Program-made: the position numbers and the translations under genes
Shown here: piece after piece, positions 1 through 5,175 of the stretch
Layout of the letters: every line of letters begins with the position of its first letter
Position numbering within the stretch: position 1 is the stretch's first letter
Notes under the pieces: generated by a model
The model's database searches: none
The model's input: the letters and a program-made list of their open reading frames with translations, nothing else
What the model was told of the DNA's origin: nothing
Source: RUG760 sp045642205
GTDB lineage: Bacteria > Bacillota > Clostridia > Lachnospirales > Bianqueaceae
Reading direction: 5' to 3'
NCBI GenBank assembly: GCA_045642205.1
Contig: JAZUIK010000060.1
Location: forward strand, 1-5,457
DNA: 5,457 nt

Positions 1-709
1 GCTGGTTCATACCGATATAGCCACCGTTGTAACTCATGTCTGTCTGGGCGATCATGGTGGGAGCATCCACATTTAATCCTGCTTCTGCCATTGCCTGCAT
101 ATAACCTCTCATACGATCGTCGTCAGCAGGACCGATAAAACCGATCTTTTCGTGGCCGTTCTTATTGTAAAGATGGACAACAGCCTTGGCCGCGTCGAAG
201 CCACTGCAGATAAGCTGGTCACATTCAGTCTCCAGAGACGTCAGACCGATATAGAGAATGTTGTCGAAACGGGATGTGAGCTCATCGATAAAGTCAGGAA
301 GAGAACGACCGATAACGATAATGCCGCGAACGGTCTTGCCCATATCGATCGGAAAGTTCAGAGAGTTTCTGTCATCTCCGGAAGGAAAATAATATTCGGT
401 GATGTAATTATAGTGATGTGCTGCGGAACGGATGCTGCCCATTAGACGATTGAAGAAGGGGCTGTCCTCGGATTCCTTCTGATCAACTGCCAGCATACAA
501 TAGAGGACCTTGGTAGGAAGGTTGGGCTGAGGGGTATCATCAAAACTGTCAGGTCCAGGGATCTCGTTGATATAGCCGCCTTTTAATGCGATCTGGAAGA
601 TCTTTTCCTTGACCTCAGGACTGGCTGCAGAGGAATCAGGATTCTTGAGTACACGGGATACGGTAGAGATAGCTACATTAGCTTCCCGGGCGATATCTTT
701 AAGTTTCAT
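1..709 (-). CDS. LacI-family transcriptional repressor (3' end outside window)
   Basis: Reading the minus strand from the ATG at 709 gives an open frame of 236 codons that leaves the window without a stop; LacI-family proteins are usually about 330-345 residues, so roughly the last third is missing. Residues 3-21 (LKDIAREANVAISTVSRVL) match the N-terminal LacI helix-turn-helix. The rest is a periplasmic-binding-protein-like effector domain, with the typical stretches VRGIIVIGR (about 133-141) and NGHEKIGFIGPADDDRMRGYMQAM (about 188-211). A ribosome site AAGGTGG (minus strand, 714-720) sits 4 bases before the ATG. Two oddities: Ala13 stands where the family motif normally has Gly/Ser/Thr/Pro, and the linker after the HTH (GYINEIPGPDSFDD...) lacks the usual AxxL hinge-helix pattern, a layout reminiscent of EbgR-type members. 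Ligand unknown. It is divergent from pgi, so control of pgi and of itself is a reasonable inference. Confidence 0.93.
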   Translation of the reverse strand, partial: MKLKDIAREANVAISTVSRVLKNPDSSAASPEVKEKIFQIALKGGYINEIPGPDSFDDTPQPNLPTKVLYCMLAVDQKESEDSPFFNRLMGSIRSAAHHYNYITEYYFPSGDDRNSLNFPIDMGKTVRGIIVIGRSLPDFIDELTSRFDNILYIGLTSLETECDQLICSGFDAAKAVVHLYNKNGHEKIGFIGPADDDRMRGYMQAMAEAGLNVDAPTMIAQTDMSYNGGYIGMNQ

Positions 710-750
710 GAGGCCACCTTTCGTGGAGAAAGAGATTATCGGGTGATTTC

Positions 751-779
751 ATCATAGCATGAGGAAAGAGCAAAGTAAA
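751..779 (-). promoter_or_regulatory. Sigma-A-type promoter for the lacI-family gene
   Basis: On the minus strand there is a -35 TTTACT (plus 774-779, 4/6 to consensus), a 17-bp spacer and a -10 TATGAT (plus 751-756, 5/6) preceded by TGC, an extended -10. Transcription would start near 744 and leave a leader of about 35 nt before the ribosome site and ATG at 709. Position and spacing are right; the start itself is inferred. Confidence 0.65.
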
Positions 780-817
780 GAAAATAACGCAAAAATATAA
801 CAAATGTTCAAGCGGTG

Positions 818-846
818 TTGACAGAGAATTTTCGTAATGATAACAT
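818..846 (+). promoter_or_regulatory. Sigma-A-type promoter for pgi
   Basis: Perfect -35 TTGACA at 818-823, 17-bp spacer, -10 TAACAT at 841-846 (4/6) preceded by TGA, giving an extended -10. Start expected near 853, leaving a pgi leader of about 113 nt that carries the alternative hairpins described separately. Confidence 0.7.
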
Positions 847-875
847 GAAAAAGTGGCTGAAATAAAGAGATTGCA

Positions 876-930
876 GATATTTGCGTCTGGGTTTCAGGCG
901 ACGAAAATATTGAGTTATAACGCAAATATT
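876..930 (+). promoter_or_regulatory. pgi leader with two mutually exclusive hairpins
   Basis: Hairpin A pairs 880-889 with 895-905 (core CGTCTG/CAGGCG, one bulge, five-base loop GGTTT). Hairpin B pairs ATATTTGCGT (877-886) with ACGCAAATAT (920-929), extendable by a G-U pair at 876/930, with a 33-base loop. They share bases 880-886 and cannot both form. The pgi ribosome site (957-962) lies outside both. This may equally be two DNA operator half-copies; no known riboswitch class is recognised. Confidence 0.35.
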
Positions 931-965
931 ACGCAATTCCATGAAAGAAGAGGCAAAAAGGAACT

Positions 966-2219
966 ATGATCCGATTAGATTACAGCTTGTTAAGTGAAGA
1001 GAGAAAAGCAGCTCTTGCTAAGATGATGGCTGACAATACAAAGGCTCTTGCAACCTGCCAGGCAGGAGAAGAGTGCTATAAAGATTCTCAGGATTGGTTG
1101 GATACCGAAGTCTGTGCTAACGAAGAGAAGCTTGCTCGTATCGAAGAGATCGCGGCTGAGGTTAAGGCCAATACTGATGCTTTCGTTCTGGTCGGCGTTG
1201 GTGGTTCCAATAATGCTGCCCGCAGCGTTATCGAGGCCATCGGAGATCCTTCCTGCCCCGAGATCATCTATGCCGGCAATACCCTGAATCCGGATGCCCT
1301 GAAGAAGATGCTGAAGTCTCTGGAAGGTAAGTCTGTCTATATCGATGTAATCGCAAAGAACTTTGCGACTCTGGAGCCCGGTTCCAGTTTCCGTATCCTT
1401 CGTCAGTTCCTGGAGAAGCAGTACGGAAAAGATGCCAATAAGCGCATCATCTGTACCGGTTCCTTCGGCAGCTCCTTTGAGAAACTCTGTCAGGATGAGG
1501 GATATACCTTTATCGATTTCCCCACCAACATAGGCGGTCGTTACACTGCTATGACAAATGTGGGCCTGCTGCCTATGGCTGTTGCCGGTATCGATATCCG
1601 TGCATTGGTCAAGGGCGCTCATGATATGCAGGTCGAGCTCCATGAGAATGGCGCTGAGACTAACAAGGCATATCAGTATGCTTGCCTTAGAAATGTTTAC
1701 TACAACGAGGGCTACCGCGTAGAAGTCCTTTCCACCTTTGAGCCTCAGCTGAGATGGTTCTACAAGTGGTGGATGCAGCTCTTTGCTGAGTCTGAGGGTA
1801 AGGATAACAAGGGTATCTTCCCTGTAACCTGCGAGTTCTCAGAGGAACTGCACTCTGTCGGTCAGTATATCCAGGATGGTGCTCCCATTATGTTTGAGAC
1901 CTTTATGCGCCTGATGAACCAGGAGGCTTCTCTGGTGGTCGAGCCCAGTGACAAAGCAGATGACTTTGATTATCTGGACAATAAGGATTTCTGGGAGATC
2001 AACAATGTAGCTTTGGATGCAACCATCAAGGCTCATTCTCAGAAGCTTCCGGTTGAGGTTCTGGAGTTCGACCAGATCGATGCTTATCACTTCGGTCAGA
2101 TCTTCTACTTCTTCCAGTTTGCCTGCTACCTGTCCTGCACCATCATGGGTGTCAACGCATTTGATCAGCCCGGTGTGGAGGCATACAAGAAGTGGATGTT
2201 TGAAGGACTGAAAAAGTAA
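966..2219 (+). CDS. pgi: Glucose-6-phosphate isomerase
   Basis: Cytosolic enzyme of glycolysis and gluconeogenesis interconverting glucose 6-phosphate and fructose 6-phosphate. It has 417 residues, about 30 fewer than Bacillus-type Pgi. Family landmarks run in order: GVGGS (77-81), first signature NIGGRYTAMTNVGLLPMAVAG (from about 188) with Arg192, AESEGK with catalytic Glu275, ELHSVGQYIQDG with His296, and second signature FDQPGVEAYK with Gln401 and catalytic Lys408. The Glu-to-His spacing of 21 residues fits the family. The phosphate-binding loop is unusual: AKNFATLEP (130-138) where SK[ST]xTTxE is normal, so Ser and one Thr are replaced while Lys131, Thr135 and Glu137 remain. The first in-frame Met is at 966; AAGGA (958-962) leaves only 3 bases to it, and a second purine run (946-953) lies further up. 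It is divergent from the LacI-type gene and has its own promoter. Function is very likely; reduced or altered activity is possible. Confidence 0.96.
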   Translation: MIRLDYSLLSEERKAALAKMMADNTKALATCQAGEECYKDSQDWLDTEVCANEEKLARIEEIAAEVKANTDAFVLVGVGGSNNAARSVIEAIGDPSCPEIIYAGNTLNPDALKKMLKSLEGKSVYIDVIAKNFATLEPGSSFRILRQFLEKQYGKDANKRIICTGSFGSSFEKLCQDEGYTFIDFPTNIGGRYTAMTNVGLLPMAVAGIDIRALVKGAHDMQVELHENGAETNKAYQYACLRNVYYNEGYRVEVLSTFEPQLRWFYKWWMQLFAESEGKDNKGIFPVTCEFSEELHSVGQYIQDGAPIMFETFMRLMNQEASLVVEPSDKADDFDYLDNKDFWEINNVALDATIKAHSQKLPVEVLEFDQIDAYHFGQIFYFFQFACYLSCTIMGVNAFDQPGVEAYKKWMFEGLKK

Positions 2220-2235
2220 CAATAGAAGAAGCTGA

Positions 2236-2263
2236 TTGCAATAATCGACAGATCCGCTATAAT
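2236..2263 (+). promoter_or_regulatory. Promoter for the ABM-domain gene
   Basis: -35 TTGCAA at 2236-2241 (4/6), 16-bp spacer, perfect -10 TATAAT at 2258-2263. It starts only 16 bases after the pgi stop codon. The -10 box overlaps the left arm of the inverted repeat at 2251-2292. Start expected near 2270, leaving a leader of about 114 nt. Confidence 0.65.
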
Positions 2264-2292
2264 GGTAGAGTACAAAGCCGTTATAGCGGATC
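2251..2292. repeat. 12-bp perfect inverted repeat overlapping a -10 box
   Basis: GATCCGCTATAA (2251-2262) and TTATAGCGGATC (2281-2292) are perfect inverted copies separated by 18 bases. The left arm includes most of the TATAAT box and the right arm falls just after the expected start, so as DNA it resembles an operator. In pgi read-through RNA it would form a 12-bp stem followed by GCTTTATAAC, which is a poor U-tract, so it is at best a weak pgi terminator. Confidence 0.6.
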
Positions 2293-2366
2293 GCTTTATA
2301 ACGGTGTTCAGAGCTCTATCAAGGTTTCGACTAGCGAGAGTCGAAACAAAGGATCGATTCCGATCC
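2278..2366 (+). promoter_or_regulatory. Structured 5' leader of the ABM-domain gene (three hairpins)
   Basis: Three stems lie in series. CCGTTATA (2278-2285) pairs with TATAACGG (2297-2304). GTTTCGACT (2324-2332) pairs with AGTCGAAAC (2339-2347), loop AGCGAG. GGATCG (2351-2356) pairs with CGATCC (2361-2366), loop ATTC, and this last stem ends directly before the ribosome site (AAAGGA, 2370-2375). The loop of the first stem contains another GGATCG (2288-2293), so the strand CGATCC could swap partners and form a long-range kissing contact. No known riboswitch is recognised. Confidence 0.45.
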
Positions 2367-2383
2367 GGGAAAGGAACCATATC

Positions 2384-2674
2384 ATGATCAAGATCGTATG
2401 CAAGCTGAAGGTCCAGGAAGGCAAGAATGCTGAAGTTATCGCTATCGCTAAGGAACTGATCGAGAAGTCCAACGCAGAAGAGGGAAATGTTTTCTACTCT
2501 CTGAACCAGTCCATCTCCGATCCTCAGTGCATGGCATTCATCGAGTGCTGGAAGGATCAGGCTGCTATTGAGATCCACAATGCCAGCGAGCATTTCAACG
2601 CTATCCTGCCCAAGGTCACCGCTCTTTGCGAGGGTACTCCCGCTATCGACCTGTTCACCGAGGTAGAGTATTAA
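2384..2674 (+). CDS. ABM-fold protein, putative quinol-type monooxygenase (YgiN-like)
   Basis: A 96-residue protein of the antibiotic biosynthesis monooxygenase family, small dimeric ferredoxin-like folds that oxidise quinols or similar aromatics without a cofactor, or act as degradation or stress accessories. Visible marks: an N-terminal beta strand IKIVCKLKVQEGK (2-14), EEGNVFYSL (32-40) as the central strand, FIECWKDQAAIEIHNASEHF (52-71) with the family's Trp and the two histidines (H65, H70), and a C-terminal strand FTEVEY. Length is normal for single-domain members. AAAGGA (2370-2375) is 8 bases before the ATG. It has its own promoter and leader and is closed by a strong terminator, so it appears to be monocistronic. 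The substrate cannot be read from sequence. Confidence 0.88.
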   Translation: MIKIVCKLKVQEGKNAEVIAIAKELIEKSNAEEGNVFYSLNQSISDPQCMAFIECWKDQAAIEIHNASEHFNAILPKVTALCEGTPAIDLFTEVEY

Positions 2675-2708
2675 TTTTTGATCTTTCAGATCCTGTTGAA
2701 TGAATGAT

Positions 2709-2750
2709 GATCGGCACTGATTAGCAATAGTCAGTGCCGATCTGTCTTTT
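2709..2750 (+). terminator. Rho-independent terminator after the ABM-domain gene
   Basis: GATCGGCACTGA (2709-2720) pairs with TCAGTGCCGATC (2731-2742). The stem continues with a U-G wobble and two A-U pairs and closes on a GCAA tetraloop (2724-2727), 15 pairs in all. TGTCTTTT (2743-2750) follows as the U-tract. It begins 34 bases after the stop codon at 2674. Confidence 0.88.
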
Positions 2751-2777
2751 GTGAAGCGTTATATTTTGTTGTATAAT
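2749..2777 (+). promoter_or_regulatory. Promoter for the complete MATE gene
   Basis: -35 TTGTGA at 2749-2754 (4/6), 17-bp spacer, perfect -10 TATAAT at 2772-2777. The -35 overlaps the U-tract end of the preceding terminator, so the two units abut. Start expected near 2784. A small hairpin, GGGGA (2797-2801) with TCCCC (2807-2811), lies just before the ribosome site GAAAGG (2818-2823). Confidence 0.7.
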
Positions 2778-2830
2778 TAATGCCGTATGATCCAGTGGGG
2801 AGATGTTCCCCGGTATAGAAAGGTTCCACT

Positions 2831-4177
2831 ATGTCCCAGACCCAGTACGAGAAGATGACACAGACGCCTGTGCCGAAACTGCTTCTAAAACTATCCATTC
2901 CTACTATTCTCAGCATGCTGATCAGTTCCGTCTACAACATGGCAGATACTGCCTTCGTAGGACAGTTGGGTAACAGTGCCTCCGGTGCGGTAGGTGTCGT
3001 TTTTGGTTTTATGTCTATCTTGCAGGCAGTCGGCTTTATGTTCGGACAGGGAAGCGGCAGTATCCTCTCCAGAAGACTGGGAAGCAAGGATGTGGATGGA
3101 GCCTCTGTGACAGCTTCCACCGGATTCTTCTGTGCTTTTGGCATCACTTTGGTCATCGAGATACTGTGCTTTATTTTCATGGATACCCTGGTAAGGATCC
3201 TTGGCAGTACCGAGACCATTGCACCGTATGCAAAGCAGTATCTGACCTATATCCTTCTGGCAGCTCCTTTTGTAGTCACCAGCTTCACCTTGAATAACAT
3301 TCTCCGTTATGAGGGCAAGGCAACCCTGGGAATGATCGGTATGATGAGCGGTGCACTCCTTAACATCGCTTTGGATCCCTTGTTCATCTTTGTTTTAGAC
3401 CTGGGTATCTCCGGTGCAGCTCTTGCAACGGCTCTGTCCCAGACTATCAGCTTTGCGATCCTTCTCAGCATGTTCTTAAGAGGAAAGACCCAGAGTCATC
3501 TGAGTATCCGAAAGGTGAATCTTAAGATGGTAGTCCTTGGCGATATCGTCGGAACAGGACTTCCCAGTATGCTCCGCCAGGGACTGCAGAGTATTACGAC
3601 GGTCATCCTGAACCTGGAAGCAGGTCCTTACGGCGATGCGGCCATCGCTGCCATGAGTATTGTCGGAAGAGTCAGTTTCTTCATCTTCTCCATTGCTTTA
3701 GGTATCGGACAGGGATTCCAGCCCATCAGTGGATTTAATTATGGAGCCAAGAAGTATACAAGAGTTCGAAAAGCGTTTTCAACGGCGTTGATCTCTTCGG
3801 AGGTAGTGATGTTTGTGATCTCTGTCTTTGTCTTTATCTTTGCCAGGGATGTGGTCTCCCTTTTCCGCAATGATCCGGATGTCATCGTGATCGGAACGAG
3901 AGCTCTGCAGCTTCTGGTTGCGGCACAGATCGCCTTGCCTTTAGTTATGATGATGGAAATGCAGCTCCAGACGACCGGACAGAAGTTCAGTGCTTCGATC
4001 CTGTCCCTTTTAAGAGGCGGCGGTCTTTTCATTCCGTGCCTCCTTATTATGGCTTGGCTGAGGGGCCTTGCGGGCATCCAGGAGGCGCAGCCTCTGGCCC
4101 AGGTCCTGAGTATCATTCCGGCACTTCTCTATGCCAGATGGTTCTTTAAGAGACTGCCGAAGGTGGATGAAGGGTAA
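2831..4177 (+). CDS. MATE-family multidrug efflux transporter
   Basis: A 448-residue integral membrane protein, the usual length for MATE transporters, which have 12 transmembrane helices in two six-helix bundles and export cationic drugs or metabolites using Na+ or H+ gradients. Typical N-half signs are MLISSVYNMADTAFVGQLG (29-47) and the following long hydrophobic stretch with GQGSGSILSRRLGSKD. The second bundle starts around GLPSMLRQGLQSI and contains GIGQGFQPISGFNYGAKKY (about 291-309), the strongly conserved MATE motif. The sequence is dominated by hydrophobic segments separated by short basic loops, and there is no cleavable signal peptide. GAAAGG lies 7 bases before the ATG. It has its own promoter. 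The overall pattern is closest to MepA-like members, but the substrate cannot be inferred. No strong terminator follows, only a weak A/T hairpin at 4176-4198. Confidence 0.94.
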   Translation: MSQTQYEKMTQTPVPKLLLKLSIPTILSMLISSVYNMADTAFVGQLGNSASGAVGVVFGFMSILQAVGFMFGQGSGSILSRRLGSKDVDGASVTASTGFFCAFGITLVIEILCFIFMDTLVRILGSTETIAPYAKQYLTYILLAAPFVVTSFTLNNILRYEGKATLGMIGMMSGALLNIALDPLFIFVLDLGISGAALATALSQTISFAILLSMFLRGKTQSHLSIRKVNLKMVVLGDIVGTGLPSMLRQGLQSITTVILNLEAGPYGDAAIAAMSIVGRVSFFIFSIALGIGQGFQPISGFNYGAKKYTRVRKAFSTALISSEVVMFVISVFVFIFARDVVSLFRNDPDVIVIGTRALQLLVAAQIALPLVMMMEMQLQTTGQKFSASILSLLRGGGLFIPCLLIMAWLRGLAGIQEAQPLAQVLSIIPALLYARWFFKRLPKVDEG

Positions 4178-4212
4178 GAAAGAGAGAGGTTTTCTTTTGG
4201 AAAGTATTCTCA

Positions 4213-4241
4213 TTGACCTGCCATCTGATATGGGGTATAAT
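4213..4241 (+). promoter_or_regulatory. Strong promoter for the yerC-like gene
   Basis: -35 TTGACC at 4213-4218 (5/6), 17-bp spacer, perfect -10 TATAAT at 4236-4241. The start would be near 4248, at the base of the small hairpin at 4249-4264. Confidence 0.8.
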
Positions 4242-4248
4242 CAAAATG

Positions 4249-4264
4249 CTTTACGAGAGTAAAG
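4249..4264 (+). promoter_or_regulatory. Perfect hairpin/palindrome at the yerC transcription start
   Basis: CTTTAC (4249-4254) and GTAAAG (4259-4264) are perfect inverted arms around GAGA, a GNRA-type tetraloop. The element begins at the expected first transcribed base. It could be a 5' stabilising hairpin or an operator, for example for self-regulation by the TrpR-like product. The sequence alone does not decide. Confidence 0.5.
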
Positions 4265-4310
4265 TGTGACAAATGAGGATCAAAAAATACATTTGCAAAG
4301 GAAATATGCC

Positions 4311-4604
4311 ATGAGCAAGAAAACAGTCGACATTCAGGGCCTCAGCAAGGCGATCGCTGCGATCCAGACCGAGGAAGAGGCTGCAGCTTTTCTGCAGGAT
4401 CTTTGTGCCCCCAATGAACTGAAGTCCATGAGCCAACGATTCTCCGTAATGAAACTTCTCTGCCAGGATCGTGTCTACACGGATATCATGGAGCAGACCG
4501 GTGCCAGCACCGCTACCATCAGCCGTGTCAAGCGTGTTCTGGAATATGGCAATGGTACTCTGGAAGCCCTGATCCAGGCCCAGATCGACGAGAAGGAAGA
4601 CTAA
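4311..4604 (+). CDS. yerC: YerC/YecD-type TrpR-like DNA-binding protein
   Basis: A 97-residue protein of the TrpR-repressor-like superfamily, YerC/YecD branch, whose members are common in Bacillota. Visible parts: an N-terminal helical region (about 8-30), DLCAPNELKSMSQRFSVMKLL (30-50), matching the conserved DLCTxNEIxxLxQRxxVxxxL pattern, and a helix-turn-helix with GASTATISRVKRVLEYGNG (64-82), nearly identical to the family's recognition segment. The chosen start is ATG 4311, with AAAGGAA (4297-4303) 7 bases upstream. A GTG at 4266 in the same frame would add 15 residues but has no ribosome site and lies next to the start hairpin. As a DNA-binding protein it acts in the cytosol, probably as a homodimer like TrpR. 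The target and co-effector are not known to me. It is the last plus-strand gene before the non-coding region. Confidence 0.92.
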   Translation: MSKKTVDIQGLSKAIAAIQTEEEAAAFLQDLCAPNELKSMSQRFSVMKLLCQDRVYTDIMEQTGASTATISRVKRVLEYGNGTLEALIQAQIDEKED

Positions 4605-4627
4605 AAGCGAAACGATCGGATCGCTTT
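4604..4627 (+). terminator. Weak terminator-like hairpin after yerC
   Basis: AAAGCGA (4604-4610) pairs with TCGCTTT (4621-4627) around a ten-base loop that is itself partly palindromic (CGATCG). The stem overlaps the stop codon, and ACGAGG rather than a U-run follows, so it may only slow transcription. The larger hairpin at 4679-4750 is the better stop. Confidence 0.35.
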
Positions 4628-4678
4628 ACGAGGCTAATAAACTCGATAAGTTTAATAGTAATTCAGGTATATAGACAT

Positions 4679-4750
4679 AATCCCCAAGAAACTTAACGGA
4701 TGTCTGAAATGAAACGGCAGACAACGTAAGGTGGCTTGGGGATTTTTGTT
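4679..4750 (+). terminator. Large nested stem-loop with U-tract
   Basis: The outer stem AATCCCCAAG (4679-4688) with CTTGGGGATT (4735-4744) is followed by TTTTTGTT (the U-run begins inside the stem). Inside are CTTA (4692-4695) with TAAG (4727-4730), and TGTCTG (4701-4706) with CAGACA (4718-4723), closing an 11-base loop. The stems are separated by asymmetric internal loops (AAA/GTGG and ACGGA/ACG). The U-tract is only on the plus-strand side, so it would end transcription from yerC, 74 bases after its stop codon. It is more elaborate than an ordinary terminator and might be the 3' part of a small RNA; no known RNA family is recognised. Confidence 0.6.
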
Positions 4751-4970
4751 GCGAAAACTGTGGGTGCATTACAAGTTTTGCACGGTGATTGCCCTAAAAT
4801 AGAGTGGTTTTCAGATACTGACGGATCAATATATGGAAAAGGAAAAAATATCTGTTAGGGGATATAGCGTGAAGATTATTTATACGGTTAATGAGTTGGG
4901 AATAGAAGAAATATCCGTAAGGAGATAACCTGGTGGCGATAAAGAACGGATAAAACCAGTCTTTGTGTAT

Positions 4971-5008
4971 TATGATCCGTTGTCATTTTTGTGGACACAC
5001 GGATCATA
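4971..5008. repeat. Strong hairpin joining array units 3 and 4
   Basis: TATGATCCGTTGTC (4971-4984) pairs with GACA, one bulged C (4998) and ACGGATCATA (4994-5008), giving 14 pairs around a nine-base loop. It straddles the one inter-unit gap that is about 10 bp shorter than the others. No U-tract follows, so it is not a clear terminator on either strand. Confidence 0.65.
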
Positions 5009-5175
5009 TGATAAAACCGTAGAAAGTATCCGTTGTTGCCGATTTTAGCGACTTTTTGAGTACGGATAAAAGAACGGTCAGAATATGAATATCCGTATCT
5101 GAAAAATATAGCAGCGATTGTCAACGGATAAATAGTGGTGAATCTGTAAATGATCCGTATGCCGAAATGTAGACA

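Larger units (their letters stand above)
784..937. promoter_or_regulatory. Cluster of CGCAAATAT-like motifs, candidate operators
   Basis: Related short motifs surround the pgi promoter: ATAACGCAAA at 784-793 and again at 917-926 (10-bp direct repeat); CGCAAATATT at 921-930; CGAAAATATT at 902-911; the inverted copy ATATTTGCGT at 877-886; and a partial CGCAAT at 932-937. One copy lies upstream of the -35 box and the rest downstream of the -10. This spread could support DNA looping by the divergent LacI-type protein or binding by another regulator. None is a textbook LacI palindrome with a central CG, so the assignment to that protein is only a guess. Confidence 0.4.

Noticed and set aside
152..445. 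97-codon plus-strand open frame inside the LacI-type gene
   Set aside because: It lies wholly antisense to a well-supported coding region and has no recognisable domain.
805..823. Catabolite-response (cre) operator overlapping the pgi -35 box
   Set aside because: There is a central GCG, but the outer positions of the consensus (TG at one end and CA at the other in proper register) do not match and the dyad symmetry is poor.
941..997. 18-codon upstream ORF overlapping the pgi start
   Set aside because: The ATG at 941 has no ribosome site before it (ACGCAATTCC) and the peptide shows no attenuator-like codon run.
990..1643. 217-codon minus-strand open frame inside pgi
   Set aside because: It is antisense to pgi, whose protein motifs are unmistakable; a codon-usage shadow.
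4266..4310. GTG start extending YerC by 15 residues
   Set aside because: There is no ribosome site before it and it sits directly behind the hairpin at the transcription start; ATG 4311 has a well-spaced AAAGGAA and gives a family-typical length.
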